Source of the DNA: Deltaproteobacteria bacterium
GTDB lineage: Bacteria > Myxococcota_A > Polyangia > GCA-2747355 > JADLHG01
Length of the DNA: 64,000 nt
Assembly (NCBI GenBank): GCA_020848905.1
Contig: JADLHG010000063.1
Coordinates: 1 to 64,000 of the forward strand
Reading direction: 5' to 3'
Shown piece after piece: positions 1 through 6,895 of this stretch; within the stretch, counting starts at the first letter, position 1, and each line of letters begins with the position of its first letter. A program made the translations under genes and the position numbers. The notes under the pieces are model-generated. The model had not been told where the DNA came from, searched no databases, and saw only the letters and a list, made by a program, of their open reading frames with translations.

Positions 1-259
1 CGTTCGCCCGCTTCAGCTCGCGATTCTCGCGCTCGAGCTCCTTGAGCCGCTCACGCTCACCCGTCGTCAGCCCGGCGCGCTTCCCGGTGTCACGCTCGGC
101 CTGCCGCACCCACCGCCGCAGCGTCTCCGTCGTGCAGCCGATCTTCGCCGCTATCGAGCCGATCGCCGCCCACTCCGACTCATGCTCGTCCCGGTGCTCC
201 AACACCAGCCGCACCGCTCGCTCCCGCACCTCTGGTGAAAACGTGCTCGGTCGTCCCAT
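1..259 (-). CDS. IS3-family transposase OrfA (3'-truncated by window edge)
   Basis: About 86 residues are visible from an ATG at 259. The product begins [20 protein letters not shown], followed by a helix-turn-helix ([20 protein letters not shown]) and the start of a leucine-zipper-like coiled coil ([17 protein letters not shown]). This is the usual layout of IS3 OrfA, which is joined to the OrfB integrase by programmed frameshifting. The C-terminus and OrfB are beyond base 1. The family call is secure from the sequence; the subgroup is not determined. Confidence 0.85.
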   Translation of the reverse strand, partial: MGRPSTFSPEVRERAVRLVLEHRDEHESEWAAIGSIAAKIGCTTETLRRWVRQAERDTGKRAGLTTGERERLKELERENRELKRAN

Positions 260-309
260 GTCTGCATCCTCTCAACAAATGGAGCCTCCAGGAAAGCCGG
301 GGCGGTTCA
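1..309 (-). mobile_element. IS3-family insertion sequence, orfA-proximal end (partial)
   Basis: The minus strand carries the start of an IS3-type OrfA. Upstream of it, bases 281-309 read on the minus strand as TGAACCGCCCCGGCTTTCCT and onward, which looks like an IS3-family left terminal inverted repeat beginning with TG. The element therefore ends at about 309, and the rest (OrfB and the other terminus) lies outside the window. No target duplication can be checked because only one end is visible. The element directly precedes the sulfur/metalloid cassette that starts at 568. Confidence 0.75.
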
Positions 310-368
310 CCTCCAGCGGAGTGCCGGTCGGTCCGACCGAGCAACTTCCGCTACTTGGGTGCCTGGGG

Positions 369-403
369 TGGATCAGTTTCCGAGCGGCGTTTGGATCAGT
401 TTC
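369..403. repeat. Two 12-bp direct repeats 23 bp apart, possible IS21-type end remnant
   Basis: TGGATCAGTTTC occurs at 369-380 and again at 392-403, a 23-bp period. Closely spaced copies of such a motif resemble the multiple transposase-binding repeats at IS21-family termini, but no istA/istB is visible. It may be a scar left by a lost element between the IS3 end and the sulfur cassette. Confidence 0.4.
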
Positions 404-529
404 TGACCGGCGGGATCACTCCAGAGCGCCCAGCGCGGTGCGGAGGGCATAGCCTGGGCCGACAGAAACCGTCGAGCTGAACCGAACCCCGCGAAGAGCC
501 GCGCGAGAATGTCAGCGGAAAATTCGCGC

Positions 530-559
530 TTGACGTAATACTCAACTAGTCAATAGACT
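530..559 (+). promoter_or_regulatory. Putative promoter of the ArsR-rhodanese cassette
   Basis: A -35-like TTGACG lies at 530-535 and a -10-like TAGACT at 554-559, with an 18-bp spacer. Transcription would start around 566-568, at or next to the ATG at 568. This suggests a leaderless first gene and fits the absence of any Shine-Dalgarno sequence upstream of 568. Confidence 0.5.
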
Positions 560-565
560 GCTTGA
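542..565. promoter_or_regulatory. Inverted-repeat operator candidate for the ArsR-type repressor
   Basis: An inner arm AGTC (548-551) pairs with GACT (556-559) around an AATA centre. An outer arm TCAA (542-545) pairs with TTGA (562-565). The 24-bp dyad covers the -10 element and ends just before the start codon, the usual position for autorepression by ArsR/SmtB proteins. Binding is inferred. Confidence 0.55.
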
Positions 566-567
566 TC

Positions 568-1257
568 ATGAGCGATGCCGCGCACCGCGTCTTCAAGGAC
601 CGCCTCTACGGACTCTTCGCGCGCGTCGGAAAAGCGCTCGGAAATCCGCACCGCCTCGAGCTCCTCGAGCTTCTCGCGCAGGGTGAGCGGACCGTCGATG
701 CCCTAGCGACCGAGAGCGGCCTGACGATGGCGAACGCGTCCCAGCACCTTCAGGCGCTTCGCGAAGCCGGGCTCGTGGAGAGTCGCAGGAAAGGTCTCTT
801 CGTCCACTACCGCCTCGCCGATCCGGCGGTCTTCGAGCTGAGCAGGTCGGTGCGCACGGTGGCAGAGAGGCGGCTCGCCGAGCTCGAGCGCCTGGTCCGC
901 GAACATTTCGGCGATCGCTCCGATCCAGAGCCGGTGCCGATGAAGGAGCTGCTCGAGAGGGCCCGCAAAGGGGACGTCGTCATTCTCGACACGAGACCCG
1001 CGCACGAGTTCGCCGCGGGCCACATCGCCGGGGCGATCTCGGTTCCGCTCGAAGACCTCCAAGAGCGCCTGCGCAAGCTGCCCAAGAGCAAGGAGTACGT
1101 CGCGTACTGCCGCGGCCCGTATTGCATCTATGCCGATCGCGCGGTCGAAGTGCTGCGGAAGAAGGGGCGGCGCGCACGGCGCCTCACGGACGGCTTCCCG
1201 GAGTGGAAGGCAGCGGGCCTGCCGGTGGAGTCCGAGACCGGGCAGGAAGGAGGCTGA
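568..1257 (+). CDS. ArsR-family repressor fused to a rhodanese domain
   Basis: The 229-residue product has an N-terminal winged helix of ArsR type (residues 15-85, with SQHLQALREAGLVESRRKG as recognition helix and wing). A rhodanese domain follows (about 125-220), with DTRPAHEF, GHIAGAI and the active loop CRGPYC (C181-C186). Those two are the only cysteines, so no classical ArsR metal site exists and sensing is likely through persulfide chemistry on the rhodanese loop. ATG 568 is preferred over TTG 562 because the latter lies inside the operator. It heads a seven-gene operon for sulfane sulfur handling and methylation, and probably represses it. The domain calls are secure; the inducer is inferred. 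Confidence 0.88.
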   Translation: MSDAAHRVFKDRLYGLFARVGKALGNPHRLELLELLAQGERTVDALATESGLTMANASQHLQALREAGLVESRRKGLFVHYRLADPAVFELSRSVRTVAERRLAELERLVREHFGDRSDPEPVPMKELLERARKGDVVILDTRPAHEFAAGHIAGAISVPLEDLQERLRKLPKSKEYVAYCRGPYCIYADRAVEVLRKKGRRARRLTDGFPEWKAAGLPVESETGQEGG

Positions 1258-1259
1258 GC

Positions 1260-1730
1260 ATGATGTTCGAACGCGGTCCCTGGTACATCGCCGGTCCCCT
1301 GCTCGGGCTCGTCATCCTCGGGCTGCGCGTCACACTGAACAAGCCCCTCGGAGCACTCGGTGGCTACATCGACCTCGCGGAGAACGCGTCGAGGCCGACT
1401 CGGCTCGGTTTCCGCGCCTTCGTACTGCTCGGATTCGTCGTCGGCGGGTTCGCGTACACCGTCGCAGCGGGTCGCTTTTCACCAGAACTCACCTACGGGA
1501 CTGCGGGAGGCCTCCTGCCCGCGGCACCCGCAGGACAGCTCGCGCTCCTCCTCATCGCCGGGATCGTCATGGGCTTCGGAGCGCGAAGCGCAGGGGGCTG
1601 TACCTCGGGCCACGGCATGAGCGGCATGTCCCTCGGGTCGCCCGCCAGCATCGCTGCGAGCATGACGTTCTTCGCCACCGCCGTGGCGCTGGCGCACGGG
1701 TTCGCGCTGGTCATCGGAGGGAAGCCATGA
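1260..1730 (+). CDS. YeeE/YedE-family sulfur transporter, half-size subunit 1
   Basis: The 156-residue membrane protein has roughly four hydrophobic segments and the YeeE/YedE signature with a conserved Cys (ARSAGGCTSGHGMSG). This family moves thiosulfate or other sulfur species across the inner membrane, and some members are linked to selenium metabolism. A strong GGAAGGAGG sits upstream of ATG 1260; ATG 1263 is also possible. The gene starts 2 nt after the regulator and its stop overlaps the next gene (ATGA). The half-size arrangement with a partner of similar length is typical of paired PmpA/PmpB-like transporters. The substrate is not shown by the sequence. Confidence 0.85.
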   Translation: MMFERGPWYIAGPLLGLVILGLRVTLNKPLGALGGYIDLAENASRPTRLGFRAFVLLGFVVGGFAYTVAAGRFSPELTYGTAGGLLPAAPAGQLALLLIAGIVMGFGARSAGGCTSGHGMSGMSLGSPASIAASMTFFATAVALAHGFALVIGGKP

Positions 1731-2182
1731 AGAGCAAGCTAGCTGGTCTGCTGTTCGGGTCGGCAGCCGGATTCCTGATCGCCTGGGCGCACCTCACGGA
1801 TCCCGAGGTCATCCGCAGGATGTTGCTGCTCAAAGAGGCGGACGTCTTCCTCCTGATGGGTGCGGCGGTCGTCGTCGCGGGCATCGGCGTGCGCGTTCTC
1901 CGCTTCGCGAAGGTCCGTACAGTCGTGACCGGCGAAGCAATCGCTTGGACGGTCGAGCGACCACGTGCGCGGCACTTCGTTGGCAGCGTCTTCTTCGGAG
2001 CCGGTTGGAGCATCGCTGGCACTTGCCCGGGCCCCGTCGCCGCGATGATCGGCGAAGGACGCCTGGGCGGAATGGCTGTCGCCACAGGACTGTTCGCCGG
2101 CGTCGCGCTGCAAAACGCGCTGGAGAAGAGACGGGGCGTGGCTGCACGTACCGCCGAAGTGCCTGGCGCGGCCGGGCTGTAG
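1727..2182 (+). CDS. YeeE/YedE-family sulfur transporter, half-size subunit 2
   Basis: This 151-residue membrane protein overlaps the previous stop by 4 nt (ATGA), so the two halves are translationally coupled. It has hydrophobic segments near residues 5-22, 38-58 and 85-135, and the second-half signature GAGWSIAGTCPGP with its conserved Cys. With the preceding protein it probably forms one two-part sulfur or sulfane import channel feeding the downstream persulfide dioxygenase. The family assignment is firm. Transport direction and substrate (thiosulfate, sulfide or possibly a selenium species) are inferred from context. Confidence 0.82.
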   Translation: MKSKLAGLLFGSAAGFLIAWAHLTDPEVIRRMLLLKEADVFLLMGAAVVVAGIGVRVLRFAKVRTVVTGEAIAWTVERPRARHFVGSVFFGAGWSIAGTCPGPVAAMIGEGRLGGMAVATGLFAGVALQNALEKRRGVAARTAEVPGAAGL

Positions 2183-2194
2183 AGGAGTCGAGCG

Positions 2195-2935
2195 ATGATT
2201 TTTCGTCCCTACTACTACTTCGAAACCGGCTGCGCCGCATACCTCTTCGGATGCGGAGGTCTTGGCAAGTGCGCCGTGGTCGACGCGCACGAGCGCGACG
2301 TCGATGCCTACGCCGCGTTCGCCGCCTCGAAGGGGATGCGGATCACGCACGTGATCGACAGCCACGTTCACGCCGACCATCTTTCCGGCGGTCCCGCGCT
2401 CGCCAAGCAGGTCGGCGCGGCCTACTGCCTGCACGAGTCAGCGGACGTGGCGATCCCGTTTGAGCCGCTGCGCGACGGACAGGAGGTAGAGCTGGGCAAT
2501 ACGCGCGTGAAGGTGCTCCATACGCCGGGCCACACGCCGGAGAGCGTGTGCCTCGTCGTATCCGACATGGGGCGTGGACCCGAGCCATGGTTTGTGCTCA
2601 CGGGGGACACGCTGTTCGTCGGCGCTGTCGGTCGCCCCGACCTGCCGGGGCGCGCGCGAGAGAACGCTGCTGAGCTGCACGCCAGCATCCACAGCAAGCT
2701 CCTGACGCTGCCTGACAACACCGAGATCTATCCCGGCCATTTCGCGGGCTCGGCGTGCGGTGCCGGCATGAGCGGCAAGCCATCGAGCACGACGGCCTTC
2801 GAGAAGCGCTGGAACCCGCTCCTCGCCAAGACGCGCGCCGAGTTCGTGGACGCCCTGGCCGACGTGGCGCCGAAGCCTGCCGAGATGGATCGTACGCTCC
2901 TGACGAACCAAGGCCGGTCGGGGCCGCGGCCGTGA
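2195..2935 (+). CDS. ETHE1-like persulfide dioxygenase (MBL fold)
   Basis: The 246-residue metallo-beta-lactamase-fold protein has the metal ligands in order: SHVHADH (H57, H59, D61, H62), HTPGHTP (H113), GDTLFVGAVGRPDL (D138) and YPGHFAGSACG (H182). In this family these residues hold one mononuclear iron that oxidises glutathione persulfide, or another low-molecular-weight persulfide, to sulfite. GAGGAG precedes ATG 2195. Together with the ArsR-rhodanese regulator and the YeeE pair it resembles BigR-type sulfide detoxification operons. A glyoxalase II-like hydrolase is a less likely alternative, given the SHVHADH variant and the neighbours. Confidence 0.85.
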   Translation: MIFRPYYYFETGCAAYLFGCGGLGKCAVVDAHERDVDAYAAFAASKGMRITHVIDSHVHADHLSGGPALAKQVGAAYCLHESADVAIPFEPLRDGQEVELGNTRVKVLHTPGHTPESVCLVVSDMGRGPEPWFVLTGDTLFVGAVGRPDLPGRARENAAELHASIHSKLLTLPDNTEIYPGHFAGSACGAGMSGKPSSTTAFEKRWNPLLAKTRAEFVDALADVAPKPAEMDRTLLTNQGRSGPRP

Positions 2936-4215
2936 GCACCGTTCGTCTCGGCCTCCGTGAGAACCTCGCGCAGTTCTCGCTGCTCGTGGTCGTCAACGCC
3001 CTCGTCGGTGCGATGGTGGGGATGGAGCGCACCATCCTGCCAGCGATCGCGGAGCACGACTTTCACCTCGCCGCTCGGGCGGCCATCCTGTCGTTCATCG
3101 TCGTCTTCGGCGTTACGAAGGCGTTAGCCAACTATCTCGCGGGTCGCCTCTCCGATCGGATGGGCCGCAAGCATGTTCTCGTCGCGGGCTGGGTGATCGC
3201 GGCTCCCGTTCCCTTCTTGCTCATGTGGGCGCCGAGTTGGAGCTGGGTCCTCTTAGCCAACCTGTTGCTCGGCGCGAGCCAAGGGCTGACTTGGTCGACG
3301 ACGGTCATCATGAAGATCGATCTCGCGGGAGCGAAGAATCGAGGCCTCGCGATGGGCTTGAATGAATTCGCTGGGTACTTCGCCGTCGCGGCATCTGCGC
3401 TCGCGACCGGGTGGCTCGCCGCGAGCTACGGCCTGCGGCCACTGCCCTTCTCCCTGGGCATCGGCTTCGTCGCTGTCGGTCTCGCGCTCTCCGCGCTCGT
3501 CATCCGCGAGACCAAGGACCACGCGACACACGAATCGCGCCTTCGTGAGCACGGGACGGACGCTCGACCAACGCAAGTCGAGGTCTTCTGGCGTACGACG
3601 CTCCTTGACCGAAACCTCTCGAGCGTCAGCCAGGCGGGGCTCGTCAACAACCTCAACGACGGGACGGCGTGGGGCCTCTTCCCGCTCTTCTTCGCGACCG
3701 CGAGTCTCAGCCTCGAGCAGATCGGCGTCCTCGCTGCCGTCTATCCTGCAACGTGGGGCGTCCTTCAGCTCGGAACGGGCGCGCTATCCGACGTTCTCGG
3801 TCGGAAGTGGCTCATCGCGGCGGGGATGTGGGTTCAGGCGGCCGGCATCGCGATCGTGATCCTGTCGTCCAGCTTCGGTGGCTTCGCCCTCGGGGCTGCG
3901 TCTCTCGGGGTCGGCACCGCGATGGTCTATCCGACGCTGCTGGCCACCATCGGAGACGTTGCGCACCCCTCGTGGCGCGCCTCCTCCGTCGGGGTGTACC
4001 GGCTCTGGAGGGATCTGGGCTACGCCGTCGGCGCGGTCGTGGCGGGCGTGTCGGCCGATGCGTTGGGGCTGCAGGGCGCGATGTGGATCGTCGCCGCGCT
4101 GACCTTCGCCTCGGGCGTGTTCGCAGCGGTGAGGATGACCGAAACGCTTGGCTCGAGAACCCCGTTGCCGAAAGGGGAGAGGAGTGAATCAGCATGGCCA
4201 TCGCCTGTCCGATAG
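2932..4215 (+). CDS. MFS transporter
   Basis: The 427-residue protein has about 12 hydrophobic segments and the family loop motif GRLSDRMGRKHVL between segments 2 and 3, repeated in the second half as GALSDVLGRKWLI. The GTG start at 2932 overlaps the upstream TGA (GTGA), and the 3' end overlaps the next gene by 22 nt. It is therefore translated within the same operon. Its position between a persulfide dioxygenase and an arsenite-methyltransferase-like gene suggests efflux of a methylated or sulfur-bound toxicant. Specificity cannot be read from the sequence. Confidence 0.85.
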   Translation: MSTVRLGLRENLAQFSLLVVVNALVGAMVGMERTILPAIAEHDFHLAARAAILSFIVVFGVTKALANYLAGRLSDRMGRKHVLVAGWVIAAPVPFLLMWAPSWSWVLLANLLLGASQGLTWSTTVIMKIDLAGAKNRGLAMGLNEFAGYFAVAASALATGWLAASYGLRPLPFSLGIGFVAVGLALSALVIRETKDHATHESRLREHGTDARPTQVEVFWRTTLLDRNLSSVSQAGLVNNLNDGTAWGLFPLFFATASLSLEQIGVLAAVYPATWGVLQLGTGALSDVLGRKWLIAAGMWVQAAGIAIVILSSSFGGFALGAASLGVGTAMVYPTLLATIGDVAHPSWRASSVGVYRLWRDLGYAVGAVVAGVSADALGLQGAMWIVAALTFASGVFAAVRMTETLGSRTPLPKGERSESAWPSPVR

Positions 4216-4976
4216 ATCTCGACACTCGAAGGCTTCGTGACGAGATCCAATCCATCTATGCACGCGTCGCGGAGGATCCCGCGGGCGACTTCCATTTCCA
4301 CCGGGGACCCGCCTATGCGGCAGAGCTTCTCGGGTACGAGCGCGGGACTCTGGCGGCGCTGCCGGACCAGACCACGGCCTCGTTCGCCGGCGTCGCGAAC
4401 CCACACCGGCTCGGTCCGATCGGCGAAGGGCTGACCGTGGCCGACATCGGGTGCGGCGCGGGCATGGACCTGCTCCTGGCAGCGAAGGCCGTCGGTCCCC
4501 GCGGCCGCGCGATCGGTGTCGACATGACGGCATCGATGGCCGACAGGGCGCGTGGCTCTGCTCGCGCTGCGGGCCTCGAGAACGTCGAGGTGCGCCTCGG
4601 GGACGCCATGTCGCTTCCGCTCGAGGACGCGAGCGTGGACGTGGTGCTCTCGAACGGCGTCCTGAACCTGACGCCGGACAAGTCGGTCGCCTACGGTGAG
4701 GTCTTTCGAGTCCTCAAGCCCGGCGGGCGCTTCCTCTACGCGGACATCATCGTGGGCCACGAGCTCTCCGAGTCGGTTCGAAGAGACATCGACCTCTGGA
4801 CTGGCTGAATTGCCGGTGCTCTCCCGGAGGGAGAGCTCGTCGAGGTCCTCGCGAGGGTCGGGTTCTCGGAGGTGGAGCTGAAGGAGCGGTTCGACGCGTT
4901 CCGCGGTACGAGCAAGGAGCGCATCGCCCGGAAGTACGGCGTCGTGGGGGTTAATGTTTTCGCGCGCAAGCCATGA
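4194..4976 (+). CDS. ArsM-like SAM methyltransferase, candidate selenoprotein (UGA at codon 205)
   Basis: From ATG 4194 the product has an AdoMet fold: DIGCGAGMDLLLAA (motif I), GVDMT, LGDAMSLP, VVLSNGVLNL and VFRVLKPGGRFLYADI. Codon 205 is TGA (4806-4808), after DIDLWTG. The same frame then stays open for 55 codons with normal family sequence (IAGALPEGELVEVLARVGF to a final ARKP) and ends at TGA 4974-4976. Relatives have Cys at this point (WxxCIAGAL). That Cys appears to match an As(III)-binding Cys of ArsM; I aligned it from memory. A perfect hairpin follows at 4818-4836. I annotate the full 260-residue selenoprotein. The alternative is a nonsense mutation giving a 204-residue truncated product. 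The likely role is methylation of arsenic, selenium or a related soft metalloid. Confidence 0.75.
4818..4836 (+). promoter_or_regulatory. Bacterial SECIS-like hairpin downstream of the in-frame UGA
   Basis: GCTCTCCC (4818-4825) pairs perfectly with GGGAGAGC (4829-4836) around the loop GGA (4826-4828). The loop begins 18 nt after the UGA and has G in its first two positions. Both properties match the loose rules for bacterial selenocysteine insertion elements, which recruit SelB with Sec-tRNA. The hairpin lies inside the reading frame and encodes ordinary family residues (GALPEGEL). Confidence 0.65.
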
Positions 4977-5007
4977 TGCTTGCCGATCACGGACAAGGGA
5001 GGCGGAC

Positions 5008-5850
5008 ATGCAGTCGGAAACGAAGCAGGAGCAACTAGCGAATCCGAACCAGGCGCTCTGGGAGAAGGGCGACTTCACGCGCATCGCCGAGACCATGCGA
5101 GAGAGCGGTGAGGCGCTCGTCAAGAGGCTCGAAGTCACGACGGGCCTCAAGGTGCTGGATCTCGGATGCGGCGATGGAACGACGGCGATTCCAGCGGCGA
5201 GACTCGGCGCGGACGTGCGGGGCGTCGACATCGCGAGAAATCTCGTCGCCGCGGGCAACAAACGCGCGAAGGCGGAAGGCCTGACGAACTGCCAGTTTCA
5301 AGAAGGAGATGCGTCCAACTTGCACGACCTGACGGACCGGTCCTTCGACCTCCTCGTCAGCAGCTTCGGCGCGATGTTCGCGCCGCGGCCCTTCGACGTG
5401 GCCAAGGAGATGGTACGCGTAACGAAGCCCGGTGGTCGGATCGTGATGGGGAACTGGATCCCCAACGACCCGACCCTCGTCGCGCAGATCCTGAAGATCA
5501 GCTCGTCGTATTCCCCGCCGCCGCCGGAGGGCTTCATCAGCCCGATGACCTGGGGAGTGGAGGACAACGTGGTCGAGAGGTTCGGGGGGGCCGGTATCTC
5601 CAAGAGCGAGATCTCGTTCGCTCGAGACACGTACACCTTCAATTTTGCTGGAACGCCCGTCGAGTTCGTCGACGCCTTCCGGAGGTACTACGGCCCGACC
5701 ATGAATGCCTTCGCCGCCGCCGAGAAGAATGGTCGAGCCGACGACCTGAAGCGGGAGCTCGATGCGCTCTTCACCAGCCAGAACAAGAGCTCGAGCACCA
5801 GCTCGACCTCCATCCCGGCGACCTTTCTGCGCGTGACCGTCTCACGCTGA
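5008..5850 (+). CDS. Class I SAM-dependent methyltransferase
   Basis: The 280-residue protein starts at ATG 5008 behind AAGGGAGG. It has the AdoMet-binding motif VLDLGCGDGTTAIPAARLGA (about residues 48-67), followed by GVDIARNLV and EMVRVTKPGGRIVMGNW. The C-terminal half (PVEFVDAFRRYYGPTMNAF) is of the kind found in uncharacterised UbiE-like methyltransferases. It starts 31 nt after the candidate selenoprotein methyltransferase and ends the cassette. A Ser/Thr-rich stretch near residue 260 (NKSSSTSSTSIPATF) gives a low-complexity tail. The substrate is unknown. Confidence 0.82.
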   Translation: MQSETKQEQLANPNQALWEKGDFTRIAETMRESGEALVKRLEVTTGLKVLDLGCGDGTTAIPAARLGADVRGVDIARNLVAAGNKRAKAEGLTNCQFQEGDASNLHDLTDRSFDLLVSSFGAMFAPRPFDVAKEMVRVTKPGGRIVMGNWIPNDPTLVAQILKISSSYSPPPPEGFISPMTWGVEDNVVERFGGAGISKSEISFARDTYTFNFAGTPVEFVDAFRRYYGPTMNAFAAAEKNGRADDLKRELDALFTSQNKSSSTSSTSIPATFLRVTVSR

Positions 5851-5957
5851 GCAGAGGCGTGAGGCCGCACAGTCCTCCCGCCGAACGGCGCCGGGTCACT
5901 CGGCTTGGCCCCTCTCGCCACCCACCGCCCAGCAGCTCCTCGGGCAGATCCGTGTGT

Positions 5958-6033
5958 GGTCTCGGCTCTCCGGGGTTGGTTTCGGCCCTCCGGGGTTGGT
6001 CTCGGCCCTCCGTGGTTTCGGCCCTCCGGGGTT
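5958..6033 (+). repeat. 20-bp tandem repeat, four copies
   Basis: The unit GGTYTCGGCYCTCCGGGGTT occurs at 5958-5977 and 5978-5997, then as a 16-bp shortened copy at 5998-6013, and again at 6014-6033. The array lies between the 3' ends of two convergent genes (5850 and 6042) and has no spacer pattern. It is a small minisatellite, not a CRISPR. Confidence 0.8.
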
Positions 6034-6041
6034 GACACCCT

Positions 6042-6752
6042 TCACCCCCCGGCCGTGAGCGCCGGCTCCAGCTTGCGCTCGGCGTCGGCCAGCAGCCCGT
6101 AGATTCTCGCCGCATCCGTTGCCGCCAGCAGCGAAGGCACCACCTCCCCCTGCGAGAGCATCTGGACCAGCTTGGCCAGCCAGGGCAGGTGGAGCGCGTC
6201 GTACTTCAGACCGAACACGAAGAAGAGGTGCGTGGGCTTGCCATCCAGGGCGTCGAAGTCTACCCCGGTGCGTGAACGCCCGAGCACCATGAAGGGCTTG
6301 ACCACCTGCTCGGGATGCCGCCTGAGCGTGTGGAGGAACGCGAGCCCGTTGCCGATGGCGCTCGGCATCACGTTCTCGCGCTGGATGAGCGCTCCGACGA
6401 ACCAGGTCTCGTCGCGGACCAGCCCGAGCTGCTGGGCATGCGCGGCAAGCTCCACGATGACGGAGGTCTTGGTCTTACCCGCGAGCTCGGGCAGGACGTG
6501 GGCCGGCTCGAAGCAGCTCGCGAGCGCGAGCATCCGACGCGGCACCTCCGGCCGGGCGGACTCCACGTAGCGCGGCGTGATGCCGAGCATCTGGTCGTCG
6601 AGCCAGGTGTCGATCATCGCCTTCCGGAAGCGCCACTGGTTTCCGACCTTGACGCCCGGCAGCGTGCCCTCCTGCACCAGCTTGAGGACCGTGCGCTCGT
6701 TGACGTTCAAGTACGCGGCGAGCTGCTTGATGGTCATCAGGCGGTCTTCCAT
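6042..6752 (-). CDS. Excisionase-type HTH plus PTS EIIA (fructose/PtsN-like) regulator, His intact
   Basis: The 236-residue protein has an N-terminal excisionase/MerR-like HTH (MTIKQLAAYLNVNERTVLKL, then VGNQWRFRKAMIDTWLDD). An EIIA domain follows (about 93-228), with the phosphorylatable His141 in AIGNGLAFLHT. AAGGAAGG lies a good distance upstream of ATG 6752; GTG 6761 is too close to it. A DNA-binding EIIA suggests a regulator whose activity follows the phosphorylation state of the PTS. It is divergent from a degenerate receiver gene, and its paralogue of the same length (7345-8055) directly precedes the Ehr operon. Confidence 0.8.
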   Translation of the reverse strand: MEDRLMTIKQLAAYLNVNERTVLKLVQEGTLPGVKVGNQWRFRKAMIDTWLDDQMLGITPRYVESARPEVPRRMLALASCFEPAHVLPELAGKTKTSVIVELAAHAQQLGLVRDETWFVGALIQRENVMPSAIGNGLAFLHTLRRHPEQVVKPFMVLGRSRTGVDFDALDGKPTHLFFVFGLKYDALHLPWLAKLVQMLSQGEVVPSLLAATDAARIYGLLADAERKLEPALTAGG

Positions 6753-6800
6753 CCACACCACCTTCCTTTGCCGAGACCAGGACCGCCTGAGGGCCCAAAC

Positions 6801-6844
6801 TTGACACCTTACGTTTCCTTACGTAGAAATACGTCCGTTGTCAA
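6801..6844. promoter_or_regulatory. Overlapping divergent promoters with three ACGT boxes at 10-bp phase
   Basis: On the plus strand TTGACA (6801-6806) and TAGAAA (6824-6829) are 17 bp apart. On the minus strand TTGACA (6844-6839) and TAAGGA (6821-6816) are also 17 bp apart. ACGT occurs at 6811, 6821 and 6831, exactly one helical turn apart, so all copies face one side of the DNA within both promoters. This suggests a cooperative regulator, plausibly one of the two flanking HTH-EIIA proteins. Confidence 0.55.
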
Positions 6845-6895
6845 TAACAGGGGTAGGATGCCCTGCGATGGCGTTGTTGTCGTAAGAGGCGATGG

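Noticed and set aside
4194-4808. A 204-residue methyltransferase ending at TGA 4806-4808, or a frameshifted pseudogene
   Set aside because: The same frame continues with clear family sequence to 4976, no frame change is needed, and a hairpin with SECIS-like position follows. A simple nonsense mutation remains the main alternative.
5958-6033. CRISPR array
   Set aside because: Repeats are directly abutting without unique spacers, and no cas gene is present.
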